From contig DAIDHC010000117.1 in the NCBI GenBank assembly GCA_027452065.1, positions 1 through 37,575 of the forward strand: DNA of 37,575 nucleotides, given 5' to 3'. Positions within the stretch are counted from its first letter, which is position 1. Each line of letters begins with the position of its first letter. The position numbers were made by a program, and so were the translations under genes. A model generated the notes under the pieces. It worked only from the letters and a program-made list of their open reading frames with translations, had not been told where the DNA came from and did no database searches. Positions 15,498 to 25,206 of the stretch are shown here, piece after piece. The DNA comes from Bryobacterales bacterium (GTDB taxonomy: Bacteria > Acidobacteriota > Terriglobia > Bryobacterales > Bryobacteraceae).

Positions 15498-16967
15498 GTG
15501 AGGCTGACGGGAAACCTGTGGCAGGCCACGCGCAGCCTCCGGTTTCGCCTGGCGCTGAGCTACGTCCTGTTTTTCACCATCTGCATGCTGGTGATCGGCG
15601 GCTTCTTCCGCTGGACGCTGCAGGGCATCATCCAGGGCGAGGTGGACGACGCGCTCGAGGAGGAATGGGGCGCGGCGAAGGGCTATCTGCAGGTGGTCGC
15701 CTACGGGCCGGACTGGTTCTACGACGCCTACGACCCGGAGGAGAGCTTCATCGTCAGCCGCCTTCAGCGCGTATTCCTGCTCACCGACGCCAACGGTAAG
15801 CCGGTGATGCGCTCTCCGGTCTACGACGCGATCGGCGTGGACTCGCCGACCGAGATCCGGAGCATTCTGCAGTCCGGCAAACCCATGCTGCGGACGAAGT
15901 ACGACAACGGCGAACCCTACCGCATCCGCTCGGGCAAGTGGGTGGACAAAAACCAGGTCTTCTACATGGCGGTGGGCAAGTCGATGGCCGAGGACGAGCA
16001 CATCCTCGGGCGCTTCACGCGCGATTATTTTCTGATGCTCCCCGCGGTGCTGCTGCTGGGCAGTGTCTTCGGCTGGTACGTCGCCGGCCGCGCGCTCGAT
16101 CCGCTGAACTCGGTGTCGCGCACCGCTCAGCGCATCACCAGCTCGAATCTCAACACGCAAATACGGCCGCGCGGGGCCGGCGACGAGCTCGACCATCTGA
16201 TCGAGACGTTCAACGCCATGATGGACCGCCTGAACCGCTCCTTCGAACAGATCCGCCAGTTCTCTACCGACGTCTCACACGAGCTGCGCACGCCCCTGAC
16301 CGTGATCCGCGGGCAGTTGGAAGTGGCGCTGTTCACCGCCAAGACGCCGGAGCAGTACCGCGAAGCCATGGAGAACGCGCTCGAGGAGGTGGAGCGGCTG
16401 TCGAGCATCGTACGCGCCCTGCTGCTGCTGTCGCAGTCCGAGACCGGCCAGCTTGTGCTGCAGAAAACCGGCGTCGATCTGGCCGAAACCGTCCGCGACA
16501 TCGTCGATCAGTTTCAGATCCCGGCCGAGGGCCAGGGCGTCGAGCTGACCTCCCAGACGCCCGATCACTGCGTCGCGCCGGCCGACCGCATCCAGTTCGA
16601 GCGGCTGGTGTCGAACCTGCTTTCGAACGCGGTGAAATACACGCCCGCCGGGGGAAAAGTGAAGGTGACGCTCGCCTCGCTGCCGGAGCAGGTGCGGCTG
16701 GTGGTGGAGGATACCGGCGCCGGTATCGCCGCCGAGCATGTCCCGCACATCTTCGAGCGCTTCTACCGGGTGCCGTCGGCCGAGCCGGAAAAAGGTCTCG
16801 GTCTGGGCCTCAGTTTCGTGGCCTGGATCGTGAAGGCCCACGGCGGCACCATCCACGTCGATAGCGAGGTGGGGGTGGGGACGCGGTTCACGGTTACTTT
16901 ACCGGCTGGCGAGAACGGCACCCGCCGGCTCGCCTCCGAGGCGGCCGAGCGCGAAGTAGCGCCCTAG
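15498..16967 (+). CDS. Membrane sensor histidine kinase
   Basis: A 489-aa inner-membrane kinase paired with the preceding regulator. Order: first transmembrane segment (about residues 18-40), a periplasmic domain of about 130 residues, second transmembrane segment (about 175-198), HAMP, HisKA dimerisation domain with phosphoacceptor His261 in FSTDVSHELRTPL, and HATPase_c. The kinase boxes are N (NLLSNAVKYTP), G1 (DTGAGIA), F (FERFYR) and G2 (GLGLGLSFV). The start is a GTG with GGAGG upstream in the end of the regulator gene. The periplasmic region is shared with heavy-metal-type kinases in length only, so the ligand is not called. Confidence 0.95.
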   Translation: MRLTGNLWQATRSLRFRLALSYVLFFTICMLVIGGFFRWTLQGIIQGEVDDALEEEWGAAKGYLQVVAYGPDWFYDAYDPEESFIVSRLQRVFLLTDANGKPVMRSPVYDAIGVDSPTEIRSILQSGKPMLRTKYDNGEPYRIRSGKWVDKNQVFYMAVGKSMAEDEHILGRFTRDYFLMLPAVLLLGSVFGWYVAGRALDPLNSVSRTAQRITSSNLNTQIRPRGAGDELDHLIETFNAMMDRLNRSFEQIRQFSTDVSHELRTPLTVIRGQLEVALFTAKTPEQYREAMENALEEVERLSSIVRALLLLSQSETGQLVLQKTGVDLAETVRDIVDQFQIPAEGQGVELTSQTPDHCVAPADRIQFERLVSNLLSNAVKYTPAGGKVKVTLASLPEQVRLVVEDTGAGIAAEHVPHIFERFYRVPSAEPEKGLGLGLSFVAWIVKAHGGTIHVDSEVGVGTRFTVTLPAGENGTRRLASEAAEREVAP

Positions 16968-16996
16968 CGAGTCTGCGCGGCGCCACCCCCGGCGGC

Positions 16997-17002
16997 TACA
17001 CT
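16997..17002 (+). promoter_or_regulatory. -10-like element of the STAS gene (near-leaderless)
   Basis: TACACT ends 6 nt before the GTG at 17009. A second possible start (GTG 17015) lies two codons on. The arrangement is the same as at the other near-leaderless starts. Confidence 0.35.
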
Positions 17003-17008
17003 GGAGTC

Positions 17009-17428
17009 GTGGGCGTGGATCTGGACATTGAGCGGAGGGCAGCCGACGGCGTTGTACTGCTCGACATCAAGGGCCGTCTGGTTGCCGGTGGCGCCTCCAA
17101 CGTTCTGCGCGAGGCCATCGCGCAGGAAACCCGCGACGGCCACGTGCGCGTCGTGCTGAACCTGCAGGGCGTCGAGTCCATCGACAGTACGGGCCTGGGA
17201 ACCCTGGTCATCTGTTTCACCGCGCTCCGCAAGGCCGGCGGCGCGCTCAAGCTGCTTCATCTCAACCGGCGCAACATCGAGCTGCTCGTGCTCACCAAGC
17301 TCTCCACCGTGTTCGAGGTCTACCAGGAGGAGCAGGACGCGGTGAACAGTTTTTATCCCGAGCGGCGCGTGCAGCCGTTCGACATTCTGCAGTTTGTGCA
17401 AGCTAACAAGGAGCACGAGGAGGAATGA
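17009..17428 (+). CDS. STAS-domain anti-sigma factor antagonist-like protein
   Basis: A 139-aa protein whose first 110 residues form a STAS domain: a strand with VVLLDIKGRLVAGGA, VRVVLNLQGVESIDSTGLGT with the conserved phosphorylatable Ser (S60), then LVICFTALRKAGGALKLLHL. It resembles SpoIIAA/RsbV-type antagonists that bind anti-sigma kinases. No cognate anti-sigma kinase gene is adjacent. The C-terminal extension of about 25 residues is charged. The stop overlaps the next gene (ATGA at 17425-17428). Confidence 0.88.
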   Translation: MGVDLDIERRAADGVVLLDIKGRLVAGGASNVLREAIAQETRDGHVRVVLNLQGVESIDSTGLGTLVICFTALRKAGGALKLLHLNRRNIELLVLTKLSTVFEVYQEEQDAVNSFYPERRVQPFDILQFVQANKEHEEE

Positions 17429-17898
17429 GCGGCCTGGTGGTGGCGGGCGCCGCGGCGCCGGTGTTCGAGCTCAAGTCCCTGCGGGGCGGCGTCGAAACGC
17501 TCCCCGGATTGACCGGCTCGGGCCCGGTGGCGCTGGTTTTTTTCAAGGTGAGCTGCCCGGTCTGCCAGTTTACGCTGCCGTTTCTCGAGCGCATCGCGAC
17601 GGGCGGCAGCCTGCGCATCGTGGCCGTTTCGCAGGACGAGGCGGAGGCGACGCGCCGCTTCGCCGGGCGTTACGCGCCGGGCATCGAGATGCTTCTCGAC
17701 GAGGCGCGCAACGGCTATCCGGCCAGCAACGGCTACGGCATTTCGATGGTGCCGACGCTGTTTGTAGTCGAGCCGGACGGCACGGTGTCGATGGCAGCCG
17801 AGGGTTTTTCGAAAAAACACATCGCAGAGCTGGGGCAGCGCGCCGGAGTGCCGCCGTTCCGCGACGGCGAATCGGTTCCCGCATGGAAAGCGGGTTGA
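17425..17898 (+). CDS. Thioredoxin-fold peroxiredoxin/TlpA-like protein
   Basis: A 157-aa protein with a thioredoxin-like fold: APVFELKSLRGG at the start, catalytic CPVC (Cys44, Cys47) after VALVFFKVS, a strand with LRIVAVSQDE, and the cis-Pro segment SMVPTLFVVEPDGTV. No signal peptide is present, so it is probably cytoplasmic, unlike typical TlpA. Function is likely thiol-disulfide exchange or peroxide reduction. Translation is probably coupled to the STAS gene by the ATGA overlap and the GAGGAGG ahead of it. Confidence 0.85.
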   Translation: MSGLVVAGAAAPVFELKSLRGGVETLPGLTGSGPVALVFFKVSCPVCQFTLPFLERIATGGSLRIVAVSQDEAEATRRFAGRYAPGIEMLLDEARNGYPASNGYGISMVPTLFVVEPDGTVSMAAEGFSKKHIAELGQRAGVPPFRDGESVPAWKAG

Positions 17899-17912
17899 GG
17901 CGCCAGGAACTA

Positions 17913-17931
17913 GCGCTCCCGGGAGGAGCGC
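17913..17931. terminator. Hairpin between convergent genes
   Basis: GCGCTCC (17913-17919), loop CGGGA and GGAGCGC (17925-17931) form a 7-bp stem in the 61-bp gap between the thioredoxin-fold gene (+) and the PLP enzyme gene (-). There is no T run on either side, so terminator activity is uncertain. Confidence 0.35.
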
Positions 17932-17959
17932 AGAGGAGCGCGGCCCGTGGCGGCCCGCA

Positions 17960-19153
17960 TCAGGCCCCGAGCGCCTGATCGAGGTCGGCGATGATGTCCT
18001 CGGGCGCCTCGATGCCCAGGCACAGCCGCACCAGAGAATCGTGAATGCCCAGCCTCGCGCGCTGGCGCGGCGACAGATCGCGGTGCGATGCGATCAGCGG
18101 GTACAGGATCAGCGAGTGAACGTCGCCGAGCGACGTGCCCCGCACCACCACCCGCAGCTTGTCCATGAACGCGAACACCTCCGGCTTGCCCGCGTCGCGC
18201 AGCTCAAAGCTGACCAGCGCCCCCCGCAGCCCTTCCGGCAGCAGGCGCCCGATGACATCGGCGTCCGGATGCGCGGGATCGCCGCAGTAATGCACTCTCG
18301 CCACGCGAGGATGCGCCGCCAGCCACGCGGCCACGCGGCAGGCGTTGGCGCACTGCCGCTCCATCCGCAGCGGGAAGGTCTTGATGCCCCGCATCGTCAA
18401 ATAGCTTTCAAACGGACCCAGGGCCGGTCCTGAAATGCGGGACATGCTCGCGAGAACCGGCAAATGGGCGGCGTCGGCGATAACGGTCCCGCCGAGCACG
18501 TCGCCGTGGCCGGAGAGAAACTTGGTCAGGCTGTGCACCGACAGGTTCGCCCCCAGCTCCAGCGGGCGCACCAGCAGCGGCGAGGCGAACGTGTTGTCCA
18601 CCACCAGCGCCGCCCCCGCCTCCCGCGCCGCCTCGGCGATCGAATCGAGCGCGCCCACGCGGAGCAGCGGATTCGATATGGTCTCCATCAACACGCACCC
18701 GTAGGAGCGCGCGGCGAGCTTGGCGCGCACCGCCGCCAGATCGCAGATGTCCACAAAATCCGTCTCTATGCCCAGCGGCTCCAGCACCTTGGCCAGCAGG
18801 TTCAGCGTCGCCCCGTACAGCGCGCTCGCCGCCAGAATCGTCTTGCGCCGGTCGGTGAGCGCGGTGAGCAGAGCCATCTGCATCGCCATCATTCCCGACG
18901 AGCAGGCCAGCGCGCCGGCGCCGTTCTCCAGCTCGGCCAGCGTCTGCTCGAGCGCCGCCCGCGTCGGATTCTGGTAGCGGGCGTAGCAGAAGCCCTCTTC
19001 CTCGTGGCCGAGCACGCGGTCCAGCCGCGCCGTGTCGGCGTAGAGAAAACTGGCGGAGGCGAAAATCGGCGTCGTCACCGGGACGAAGCCCGAAGGATTG
19101 TTGGGGTCGGCCTGGCGGTCGCCCGCGTGAACCGCTTTCGTTTCCATTTTCAT
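17960..19153 (-). CDS. Trans-sulfuration PLP enzyme (cystathionine gamma-synthase-like)
   Basis: A 397-aa Cys/Met-metabolism PLP-dependent enzyme. Family features are TKAVHAGDRQADPNNPSGFV at the N-terminus, the cofactor-binding loop SSGMMAMQMAL, VDNTFASPLLVRPLELGAN, and the PLP-binding Lys in HSLTKFLSGHGDVLGG. It could be cystathionine gamma-synthase, cystathionine beta/gamma-lyase or an O-acyl-homoserine sulfhydrylase; sequence alone does not settle this. The ATG at 19153 overlaps the cysS stop (ATGA). A TTG at 19165 extends it by four residues. Linkage with cysS suggests a cysteine/methionine supply unit. Confidence 0.92.
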   Translation of the reverse strand: MKMETKAVHAGDRQADPNNPSGFVPVTTPIFASASFLYADTARLDRVLGHEEEGFCYARYQNPTRAALEQTLAELENGAGALACSSGMMAMQMALLTALTDRRKTILAASALYGATLNLLAKVLEPLGIETDFVDICDLAAVRAKLAARSYGCVLMETISNPLLRVGALDSIAEAAREAGAALVVDNTFASPLLVRPLELGANLSVHSLTKFLSGHGDVLGGTVIADAAHLPVLASMSRISGPALGPFESYLTMRGIKTFPLRMERQCANACRVAAWLAAHPRVARVHYCGDPAHPDADVIGRLLPEGLRGALVSFELRDAGKPEVFAFMDKLRVVVRGTSLGDVHSLILYPLIASHRDLSPRQRARLGIHDSLVRLCLGIEAPEDIIADLDQALGA

Positions 19154-20550
19154 TTTCTTTTCCAACGCACGCCGTCCTTGGTGTCTTCCAGAATCACGCC
19201 CGCTTCCTGCAGTTGCGCCCGCAAAGCGTCGGAGCGCGCGAAATCGCGTGTCTTTTTTGCCTGCGTCCGTTCGGCGATCAACCTCTCCACCTCCGCGTCC
19301 GGCATCCCGCCGCTGTCCGCTTGCGGGCGCAGAACGTCGAAGATCGCGTCGAAGCGCGCCAGCAGATCCAGCGCCTCGTCGGCATTGCCGGCGCGAAACA
19401 AGCCGGCGTCCATGGCCGTGTTCGCCTCGCGGACATACTCAAACACCGCGGCCAGCGCGGCCGACGTGTTCAGGTCATGATCGAGAGCCTCGGTGAAGCG
19501 TCCGGAGGCAGCGGCGGCCGCCGCCGACAGCGCGGTGCTGGCGCCGGCGGCGAATTGCGACGTCTTCAGGCGAAGCTCGAAGGCGCGCAGCCGGTCAATC
19601 GCCGTCTCGGCCGCCTTCAGCCCGTCGAAAGTGAAGTTCAGCTTCTGCCTGTAGGGCACCTGCAGCAGCAGATAGCGGATCGCCTCCGGCGAATGCCCCA
19701 TCCCGAGCAGGTCCCGCAGCGTGTAGAAGTTGCCGGCCGACTTGGACATCTTCTGCGACTCGACATTGAGGTGCTCGGAGTGAATCCAGAACCGCGCGAA
19801 CGGCTTACCTGTGATCGCCTCCGACTGCGCGATCTCGTTCTCATGGTGCGGAAACACCAGATCGACGCCGCCGGCGTGAATGTCCAGCGTCTCGCCCAGG
19901 AATTTCATCGCCATCGCGGAGCACTCGATGTGCCAGCCCGGACGCCCGTTGCCGAACGGCGTCGCCCAGTACGGCTCACCCTCCTTGGCCGCCTTCCACA
20001 GCACGAAATCGCGGGCGTCGTCCTTGTCGTACTCGTCCACGTCGACGCGCGCCCCGGGGCGAATGCCGCCGAAATCGTTGTGCGACAGCTTCCCGTAGCC
20101 CGGAAAATTGGCGATGCGGTAATACACCGAGCCGTCGCTGCGATAAGTGAAGCCCCGCTCCTCCAGCCGCTCGATGGCTTCCACCATTTCCGGAATGTGC
20201 TCGGTGGCCGGCGCCAGATGCTCGGGCCGCTGGAGCCGCAGCGCGGCGGCGTCTTCCAGAAACGCGCGCGTATACTCGGCCGTGTACTCGCCGATGGTCT
20301 TGCCCTGGGCGCCGGCGTTGCGGATGATCTTGTCCTCCACGTCGGTGATGTTCATCACGTGGTCCAGCTTCCATCCGTGCGCCGCCAGCCAGCGCCGCAG
20401 CAGATCCTGAAACGTGAAGGTCCGCAGATTGCCGATGTGGGCGTAGTTGTACACGGTCGGCCCGCAGGTGTACATGCGTACGGTGTGCCCGTCGGCGGGA
20501 GTGAACTCCTCGACGCGCTGCGTCAGCGTGTTGAAAAGGCGCAAAGACAT
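19150..20550 (-). CDS. cysS: Cysteinyl-tRNA synthetase
   Basis: A 466-aa class I aminoacyl-tRNA synthetase that charges tRNA-Cys. Visible motifs: zinc-ligand Cys in [16 protein letters not shown] with the HIGH-type motif [12 protein letters not shown] and [10 protein letters not shown] (zinc and cysteine binding), and KMSKS in [11 protein letters not shown]. The C-terminal DALR-type anticodon-binding region follows, ending with [12 protein letters not shown]. Length is normal. The ATG at 20550 has a C-rich leader (CACCCCCCAACGT) with no Shine-Dalgarno sequence. A CATAAA-like -10 may lie about 25 nt upstream. Confidence 0.97.
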   Translation of the reverse strand: MSLRLFNTLTQRVEEFTPADGHTVRMYTCGPTVYNYAHIGNLRTFTFQDLLRRWLAAHGWKLDHVMNITDVEDKIIRNAGAQGKTIGEYTAEYTRAFLEDAAALRLQRPEHLAPATEHIPEMVEAIERLEERGFTYRSDGSVYYRIANFPGYGKLSHNDFGGIRPGARVDVDEYDKDDARDFVLWKAAKEGEPYWATPFGNGRPGWHIECSAMAMKFLGETLDIHAGGVDLVFPHHENEIAQSEAITGKPFARFWIHSEHLNVESQKMSKSAGNFYTLRDLLGMGHSPEAIRYLLLQVPYRQKLNFTFDGLKAAETAIDRLRAFELRLKTSQFAAGASTALSAAAAAASGRFTEALDHDLNTSAALAAVFEYVREANTAMDAGLFRAGNADEALDLLARFDAIFDVLRPQADSGGMPDAEVERLIAERTQAKKTRDFARSDALRAQLQEAGVILEDTKDGVRWKRK

Positions 20551-20603
20551 ACGTTGGGGGGTGAATCTTTTATGGTAACCCGGAAGCCGGACCGGGCACC
20601 GGT

Positions 20604-21176
20604 TCAGCGATTCGGCGCGAGCTGCGTCATCTGGTCCATGATGCCGCGCTCCTCGGAGCTGTACTGCTCCCGGAACTCCCGGCTGTCGACGCGTTTGCGG
20701 CGCTCGGCCGGGCTCATCGAGCGCAGGTTCCGCATCTCCTCCCGCAGCGCCTGCCGGCGGTCCGGCGGAAGCTGCGAGAATCCGCGGAAACCCTGGCGCA
20801 TGGCTTCCTGCCGCTCGGGCGTCAGTTGCTGGAACTTTTCATAGGTGCGCTGCAGCCGCTGGCGCTCCTGCGGCGGCAGTTGCTCGTACTGGTTCAGCCT
20901 CTGCTGCAGGCGCTGGCGGCGGGCCGGAGGCAGGCTGTCGAGAAAGCGCCGGCGCTCCTCCGGCGACATGTTTCGCAACTGCTCGATCGGGGCCGGTCCC
21001 AGCTCGCCGTTCGCGTTCTTCTTGCCGGCCGGCTTGTTGGCGCGCCCCCGGGCCTGGGCGTGCGCCGGATTCCTCGGACCGCCGAACGCCCCGTGCGCCG
21101 CCACGGGAACCGTCCACAACCACACCGTCGCCAGCACGCCGGCCTCGACCAAAGAAAGACGCACTGGTTGTCCCAT
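20604..21176 (-). CDS. DUF3106-like secreted protein
   Basis: A 190-aa protein with a signal-peptide-like N-terminus, a disordered Ala/Gly/Lys-rich segment, and then a repetitive, highly charged helical part (residues about 60-185). The repeated turns read like EQLRNMSPEERRRFLDSLPP, QYEQLPPQERQRLQ, KFQQLTPERQEAM and QLPPDRRQALREE. This x-L-x-P-x-x-R-x-x-L repeat is the DUF3106 pattern, related to the heptad helices of LTXXQ/CpxP-like proteins. It follows the anti-sigma gene by only 6 nt, so it is probably co-expressed with the ECF sigma/anti-sigma pair. A role in envelope-stress sensing is an inference. Confidence 0.8.
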   Translation of the reverse strand: MGQPVRLSLVEAGVLATVWLWTVPVAAHGAFGGPRNPAHAQARGRANKPAGKKNANGELGPAPIEQLRNMSPEERRRFLDSLPPARRQRLQQRLNQYEQLPPQERQRLQRTYEKFQQLTPERQEAMRQGFRGFSQLPPDRRQALREEMRNLRSMSPAERRKRVDSREFREQYSSEERGIMDQMTQLAPNR

Positions 21177-21182
21177 CCTCTC

Positions 21183-21686
21183 TCAAGAGGGCGAGTCGCT
21201 TCCGTCCGCGGCGAATCCCATCTGCTTCAGCATCTCAATATCGTCGAGCGACCGTTCCACCTGGTCGGCGTCGATCTTCACCGGAGCGGTCGAAACCGCG
21301 GCCGCGGGCGGCAGCGCCGCCGGACGTGGAGCCTGCGGCGCCCGCAGCAGCAACGCCACCAGCAGCGTTAGGCACGCCGCCGCCACCGGAGCCGCCGCGC
21401 GGAAGCGGAAGGAGAACTCCGGCCGCAGCGCGAAGTGCCACCACCTCCGGCTCCCCTCCGCCGCGATGCGCTCGTAAAGCCGGCTGTCGAAATCCGGCGG
21501 CACCGGCGCCGGCGTCCATACATCGAGCGCCGCCCACACCTCGCGCTGCGCCGCGGCCTCGCGCCGGCACTCGGCGCAGACTTCCAGATGACGCTCCAAC
21601 GCCTCCAATTCCACGCCGCTCAGCGTGCCGGCTGCGTAGGAAACGAAGATGCCGGATTTGCCGGAATCATGTGCAGGGCAATCCAT
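21183..21686 (-). CDS. Zinc-finger (ZAS-type) anti-sigma factor
   Basis: A 167-aa membrane anti-sigma factor. The N-terminal ZAS zinc-binding motif is H33-x3-C37-x2-C40 in ERHLEVCAECRR, with Cys3 as the probable fourth ligand. A single hydrophobic segment follows at residues about 98-118 (VAAACLTLLVALLL). It holds the cognate ECF sigma factor inactive at the membrane. I chose the ATG at 21686 because GAGGAG lies about 7-8 nt upstream; a GTG at 21701 overlaps the sigma stop (GTGA) and would add five residues. Confidence 0.9.
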   Translation of the reverse strand: MDCPAHDSGKSGIFVSYAAGTLSGVELEALERHLEVCAECRREAAAQREVWAALDVWTPAPVPPDFDSRLYERIAAEGSRRWWHFALRPEFSFRFRAAAPVAAACLTLLVALLLRAPQAPRPAALPPAAAVSTAPVKIDADQVERSLDDIEMLKQMGFAADGSDSPS

Positions 21687-21697
21687 ACTCAAGCTCC

Positions 21698-22333
21698 TCA
21701 CGCCATATGAACCAGCCGCGCTCGCAGCGTCTCATAGGCGCGAAACAACAACGATTTTACCGCCGACTCGGAACAATTCAAGGTCCGGGCGATCTGCGCG
21801 TATCCCATTTCGTGATATTTGTGCATCAGCACCGCCGCCCGCTGCTTGGCCGGCAGCGCGTCGATGGCCCGCCGCACCTCGGCCAGCCGCGCCTGATACA
21901 ACATCTCCTGCTCTTTTGTCGGCGCCCGGTCGGCGATCTGAATCGGCGCACCTTCCCCGGCCGCGCTCCGGTCCAGGCTGTCCTCGCTCTTCTCGTTCCG
22001 CCGGTCGCGCAGCCAGTTGATGGCCAGATGCGTGGCGATCCGGAACAGCCAGGTGGTGAACTTCGCCGTCGGCTCATAGGTTGCCCGGGCCTTGTACACG
22101 CGCAGAAAAACCTCCTGCGCCAACTCTTCCGACACCGCCGGATTCTGCACCATGCGCGAAAGAAAGTGGATCACCGGACGCCGGTGCCGCTCCAGCAGCA
22201 GCGCGAAGCTGGTCTCATCGCCATCGCGCACGCGCAGCATCAACTCGGCATCGCGTTCCAGGTACGCGGCGGCGGCCGTCATATCGGTATTAACCCGCTC
22301 ATTCGAAGAAGGTTGCGGTGGATGGGGCGGCAT
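21698..22333 (-). CDS. ECF-family RNA polymerase sigma factor
   Basis: A sigma-70 family group IV factor of about 195-211 aa. Region 2 (DGDETSFALLLERHRRPVIH, then EELAQEVFLRVYKA and TWLFRIATHLAINWLRDRR) and region 4 (RRAIDALPAKQRAAVLMHKY, then GYAQIARTLNCSESAVKSLL) are both complete. The start is uncertain: ATG 22333 (used here), ATG 22282 and GTG 22357 are all in frame, and the family resemblance begins after 22282. It is followed directly by its anti-sigma factor, the usual arrangement for autoregulated ECF systems. Confidence 0.9.
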   Translation of the reverse strand: MPPHPPQPSSNERVNTDMTAAAAYLERDAELMLRVRDGDETSFALLLERHRRPVIHFLSRMVQNPAVSEELAQEVFLRVYKARATYEPTAKFTTWLFRIATHLAINWLRDRRNEKSEDSLDRSAAGEGAPIQIADRAPTKEQEMLYQARLAEVRRAIDALPAKQRAAVLMHKYHEMGYAQIARTLNCSESAVKSLLFRAYETLRARLVHMA

Positions 22334-22391
22334 GGTGTAAGGGACCCGCTGGTCCACAGACCGCTCTTACCGGGAGCGCCAGACTCCATTT

Positions 22392-23383
22392 TTACTCTTC
22401 TTTGAGCGATCTTTCCATCAGTTCCCGCAGCGCTTCGGCCGGCGACTGCAGGCCCCGGATGATGCGGTCCATCTGGTTGGTGATGGGCAGGTTGACCCCA
22501 TGCCGGGCGGCCAGGGCGACGGCCGCGCTCGTGGTGTCGACGCCCTCGGCCACCATCTTCATCGAGCTCACAATTTCGTCGAGCGTCCTGCCCTGCGCCA
22601 GGGCGATGCCCACCGACCGGTTCCGGCTCAGCGCCCCCGTGCACGTCAGCACCAGGTCGCCCAACCCGGCGAGGCCGGCCATCGTCCGCGGCTGCCCGCC
22701 CAGCGCCAGAGCCAGCCGCGTGATCTCCGCCAGGCCGCGCGTGATCAGCGCCGCGATGGCGTTGCTGCCCAATCCCAACCCCTGGCAGATGCCGGCGCCG
22801 ATGGCGATCACGTTCTTTAGCGACGCGCCGATCTCCACGCCCACCGGATCCGGATTCGTGTACAGGCGGAAGGTCGGGCCGGAAAACTCGCGCTGGATCC
22901 GCGCCGCCAGCGCCGCGTCGGCGGAGGCGATCACCAGCGCGGCCGGCTCGCCCCGCGCCACCTCCAGCGCGAACGTCGGCCCCGAGAGCACCGCGATCGG
23001 AGGCGCCGGAGCGGGCGCGGCCTCCGCGATCACCTCCGACATCCTCAGCAGCGTGCCCGTTTCCAGCCCCTTCGTGGCGCTGACGATCGCCGCCCCGGCT
23101 TCGGCCAGAGGGAACACGCGCCTCCACACCGCCCGCGCATGCCGCGACGGCATCACGCCGAGAATCGTCCCCGCCCCTTCCAGCGCGCACTCCAGATCCG
23201 CCGTCGCCGTCACGTTCGCCGCCAGCGGGAAGCCGGCCAGAAACAAAGCGTTCTCCCGGCTCGTCTGAATCGAGGCGGCCAGCTCCTCCTCATGCACCCA
23301 CAGCCCCACGCTCTCATAGCGCGGCGCCAGCACAATTGCCAGCGCCGTGCCCCAGCTTCCGCCGCCGACAATGGCCAGCCGGC

Positions 23384-23387
<4 letters not shown>
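22392..23387 (-). CDS. gpsA: NAD(P)H glycerol-3-phosphate dehydrogenase
   Basis: A 331-aa cytoplasmic enzyme that reduces dihydroxyacetone phosphate to sn-glycerol 3-phosphate for phospholipid synthesis. It begins with the Rossmann motif RLAIVGGGSWGTALA, contains VLSGPTFALEVARG, the substrate-site LKNVIAIGAGICQGLGLGSN with the catalytic Lys, and the family region ALAQGRTLDEIV. The longer open frame upstream of 23387 belongs to plsY territory. The ATG at 23387 overlaps the plsY stop (ATGA), which fits the product flow from GpsA to PlsY. Confidence 0.96.
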
Positions 23388-23997
<610 letters not shown>

Positions 23998-24001
<4 letters not shown>

Positions 24002-24549
24002 GGGCGAAAGGGAAATTCCGCCAGCCTAGTATAGACGGAACCCGACTGCCCGGGCTGGCTCTGGTACAAATGAAAGCTTGTCACCGCGAAGCGGCCCATC
24101 CCGGTCGTCGGCAGAGACGCGATGGCCCGGCGAAGCCCATCGAGCGGATACGGATCGCGGATGCGCGCCAGCGTCAGGTGCGGTGAGAACGGCTTCGGTT
24201 CCGGAGCGAAGCCCAGCGGCTCCAGCGCCGCGTTCGTCGCCGCCGCCAGCGCCGCCAGCGCCTCGCCGCCCTCGACTCCCGCCCACAGCACGCGCGGCCG
24301 GCGCTCGTTCGGAAACCAGCCCAGCCCCTCCACACTCACCTCAATGGCCTCCCGCGGGCTCATCGCTCCCAGCGCTTCCGTAATCGCCTCCAGTTTCTTC
24401 TCCGGACACTCGCCCAGAAAGCGCGTCGTGATGTGCAGGTTCGACGCCCGGCTCCAGGCAATCGCCGCGCTCGGCCTCAGCCGTTCCACCAGAGCGTTGA
24501 GACGCTCCCGAACCGGTGCGGGAATGTCGATGGCTGTGAAAAGTCGCAT
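23998..24549 (-). CDS. thpR: RNA 2',3'-cyclic phosphodiesterase (LigT/ThpR)
   Basis: A 183-aa 2H-family phosphoesterase. The two HxTx motifs are H39-I-T-T in NLHITTRFLGE and HLTL in PFSPHLTLARI. The N-terminus MRLFTAIDIPAPVRERL is the standard LigT start. Relatives open 2',3'-cyclic phosphates on RNA ends. The ATG at 24549 follows a possible TATGCT -10 about 40 nt upstream; the longer open frame upstream is antisense to the glycosylase gene and was not used. It is the first gene of a thpR-plsY-gpsA run with ATGA overlaps. Confidence 0.92.
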
Positions 24550-24627
24550 GAGGACCAGGGCGCGTGTGAAAATCTCAGCATAACGGACCCCAACACGCTC
24601 GATGAAATCCTCGCCGCCTCCGAGCCG

Positions 24628-25206
24628 GTGGGCCGCGATTTTTTCGCCCATCCCGCCGAGCTCGTCGCACGCCGCTGCCTCGGCAAGATCCTGGTCCACG
24701 GCCGCACCGCCGGCCGCATCGTCGAGACCGAGGCCTATCTCGGCGCCTCGGACCGCGCCGCCCACGCCTGGCGCGGCCTCACCCCCAGAACGCGCGTCCT
24801 GTTCGGCCCGCCCGGCCACGCCTACGTCTACTGGATTTACGGCATGCACTACTGCCTGAACTTCGTCTGCGAGCCCGAGGGCAGCCCCGGCTGCGTGCTC
24901 ATCCGCGCCCTCGAGCCCCTCTGCGGCCTGAGTCTTATGCGCCGCCGCCGCGCCGGCATCCGCCGCGCCGAAGACCTTGCCAACGGCCCCGGCAAGCTCA
25001 CCCAGGCCCTCGCCATCGGCGCCCGTCTCAATGCAGTCGACCTGACCCTCGGCCCGCTCTCGGTCCGGCGCTGGCGCTCCGAGGCGGAGCTCCACGCCGA
25101 GGTCACCCCGCGCATCGGCATCCGCCACAATGCCGCCTGGCCGCTTCGCTTCGTCATCCCCGGCAGCCCCTTCGCCAGCCGCCCGCCCCGCCGTGCCGCT
25201 ACTTGA
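24628..25206 (+). CDS. DNA-3-methyladenine glycosylase (AAG/MPG family)
   Basis: A 192-aa base-excision-repair enzyme that removes alkylated purines. Family landmarks are GRDFFAHPAELVARRCLGKI, the catalytic Glu in IVETEAYLGASDRAAHAWRG, the PPGHAYVYWIYGMHYCLNFV segment, and NGPGKLTQALAI. I chose the GTG at 24628 because it gives the normal N-terminus; the frame is open further upstream without a good start. It is divergent from thpR (78 bp between starts). The 3' end overlaps the convergent methyltransferase gene by 8 bp. Confidence 0.92.
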   Translation: MGRDFFAHPAELVARRCLGKILVHGRTAGRIVETEAYLGASDRAAHAWRGLTPRTRVLFGPPGHAYVYWIYGMHYCLNFVCEPEGSPGCVLIRALEPLCGLSLMRRRRAGIRRAEDLANGPGKLTQALAIGARLNAVDLTLGPLSVRRWRSEAELHAEVTPRIGIRHNAAWPLRFVIPGSPFASRPPRRAAT

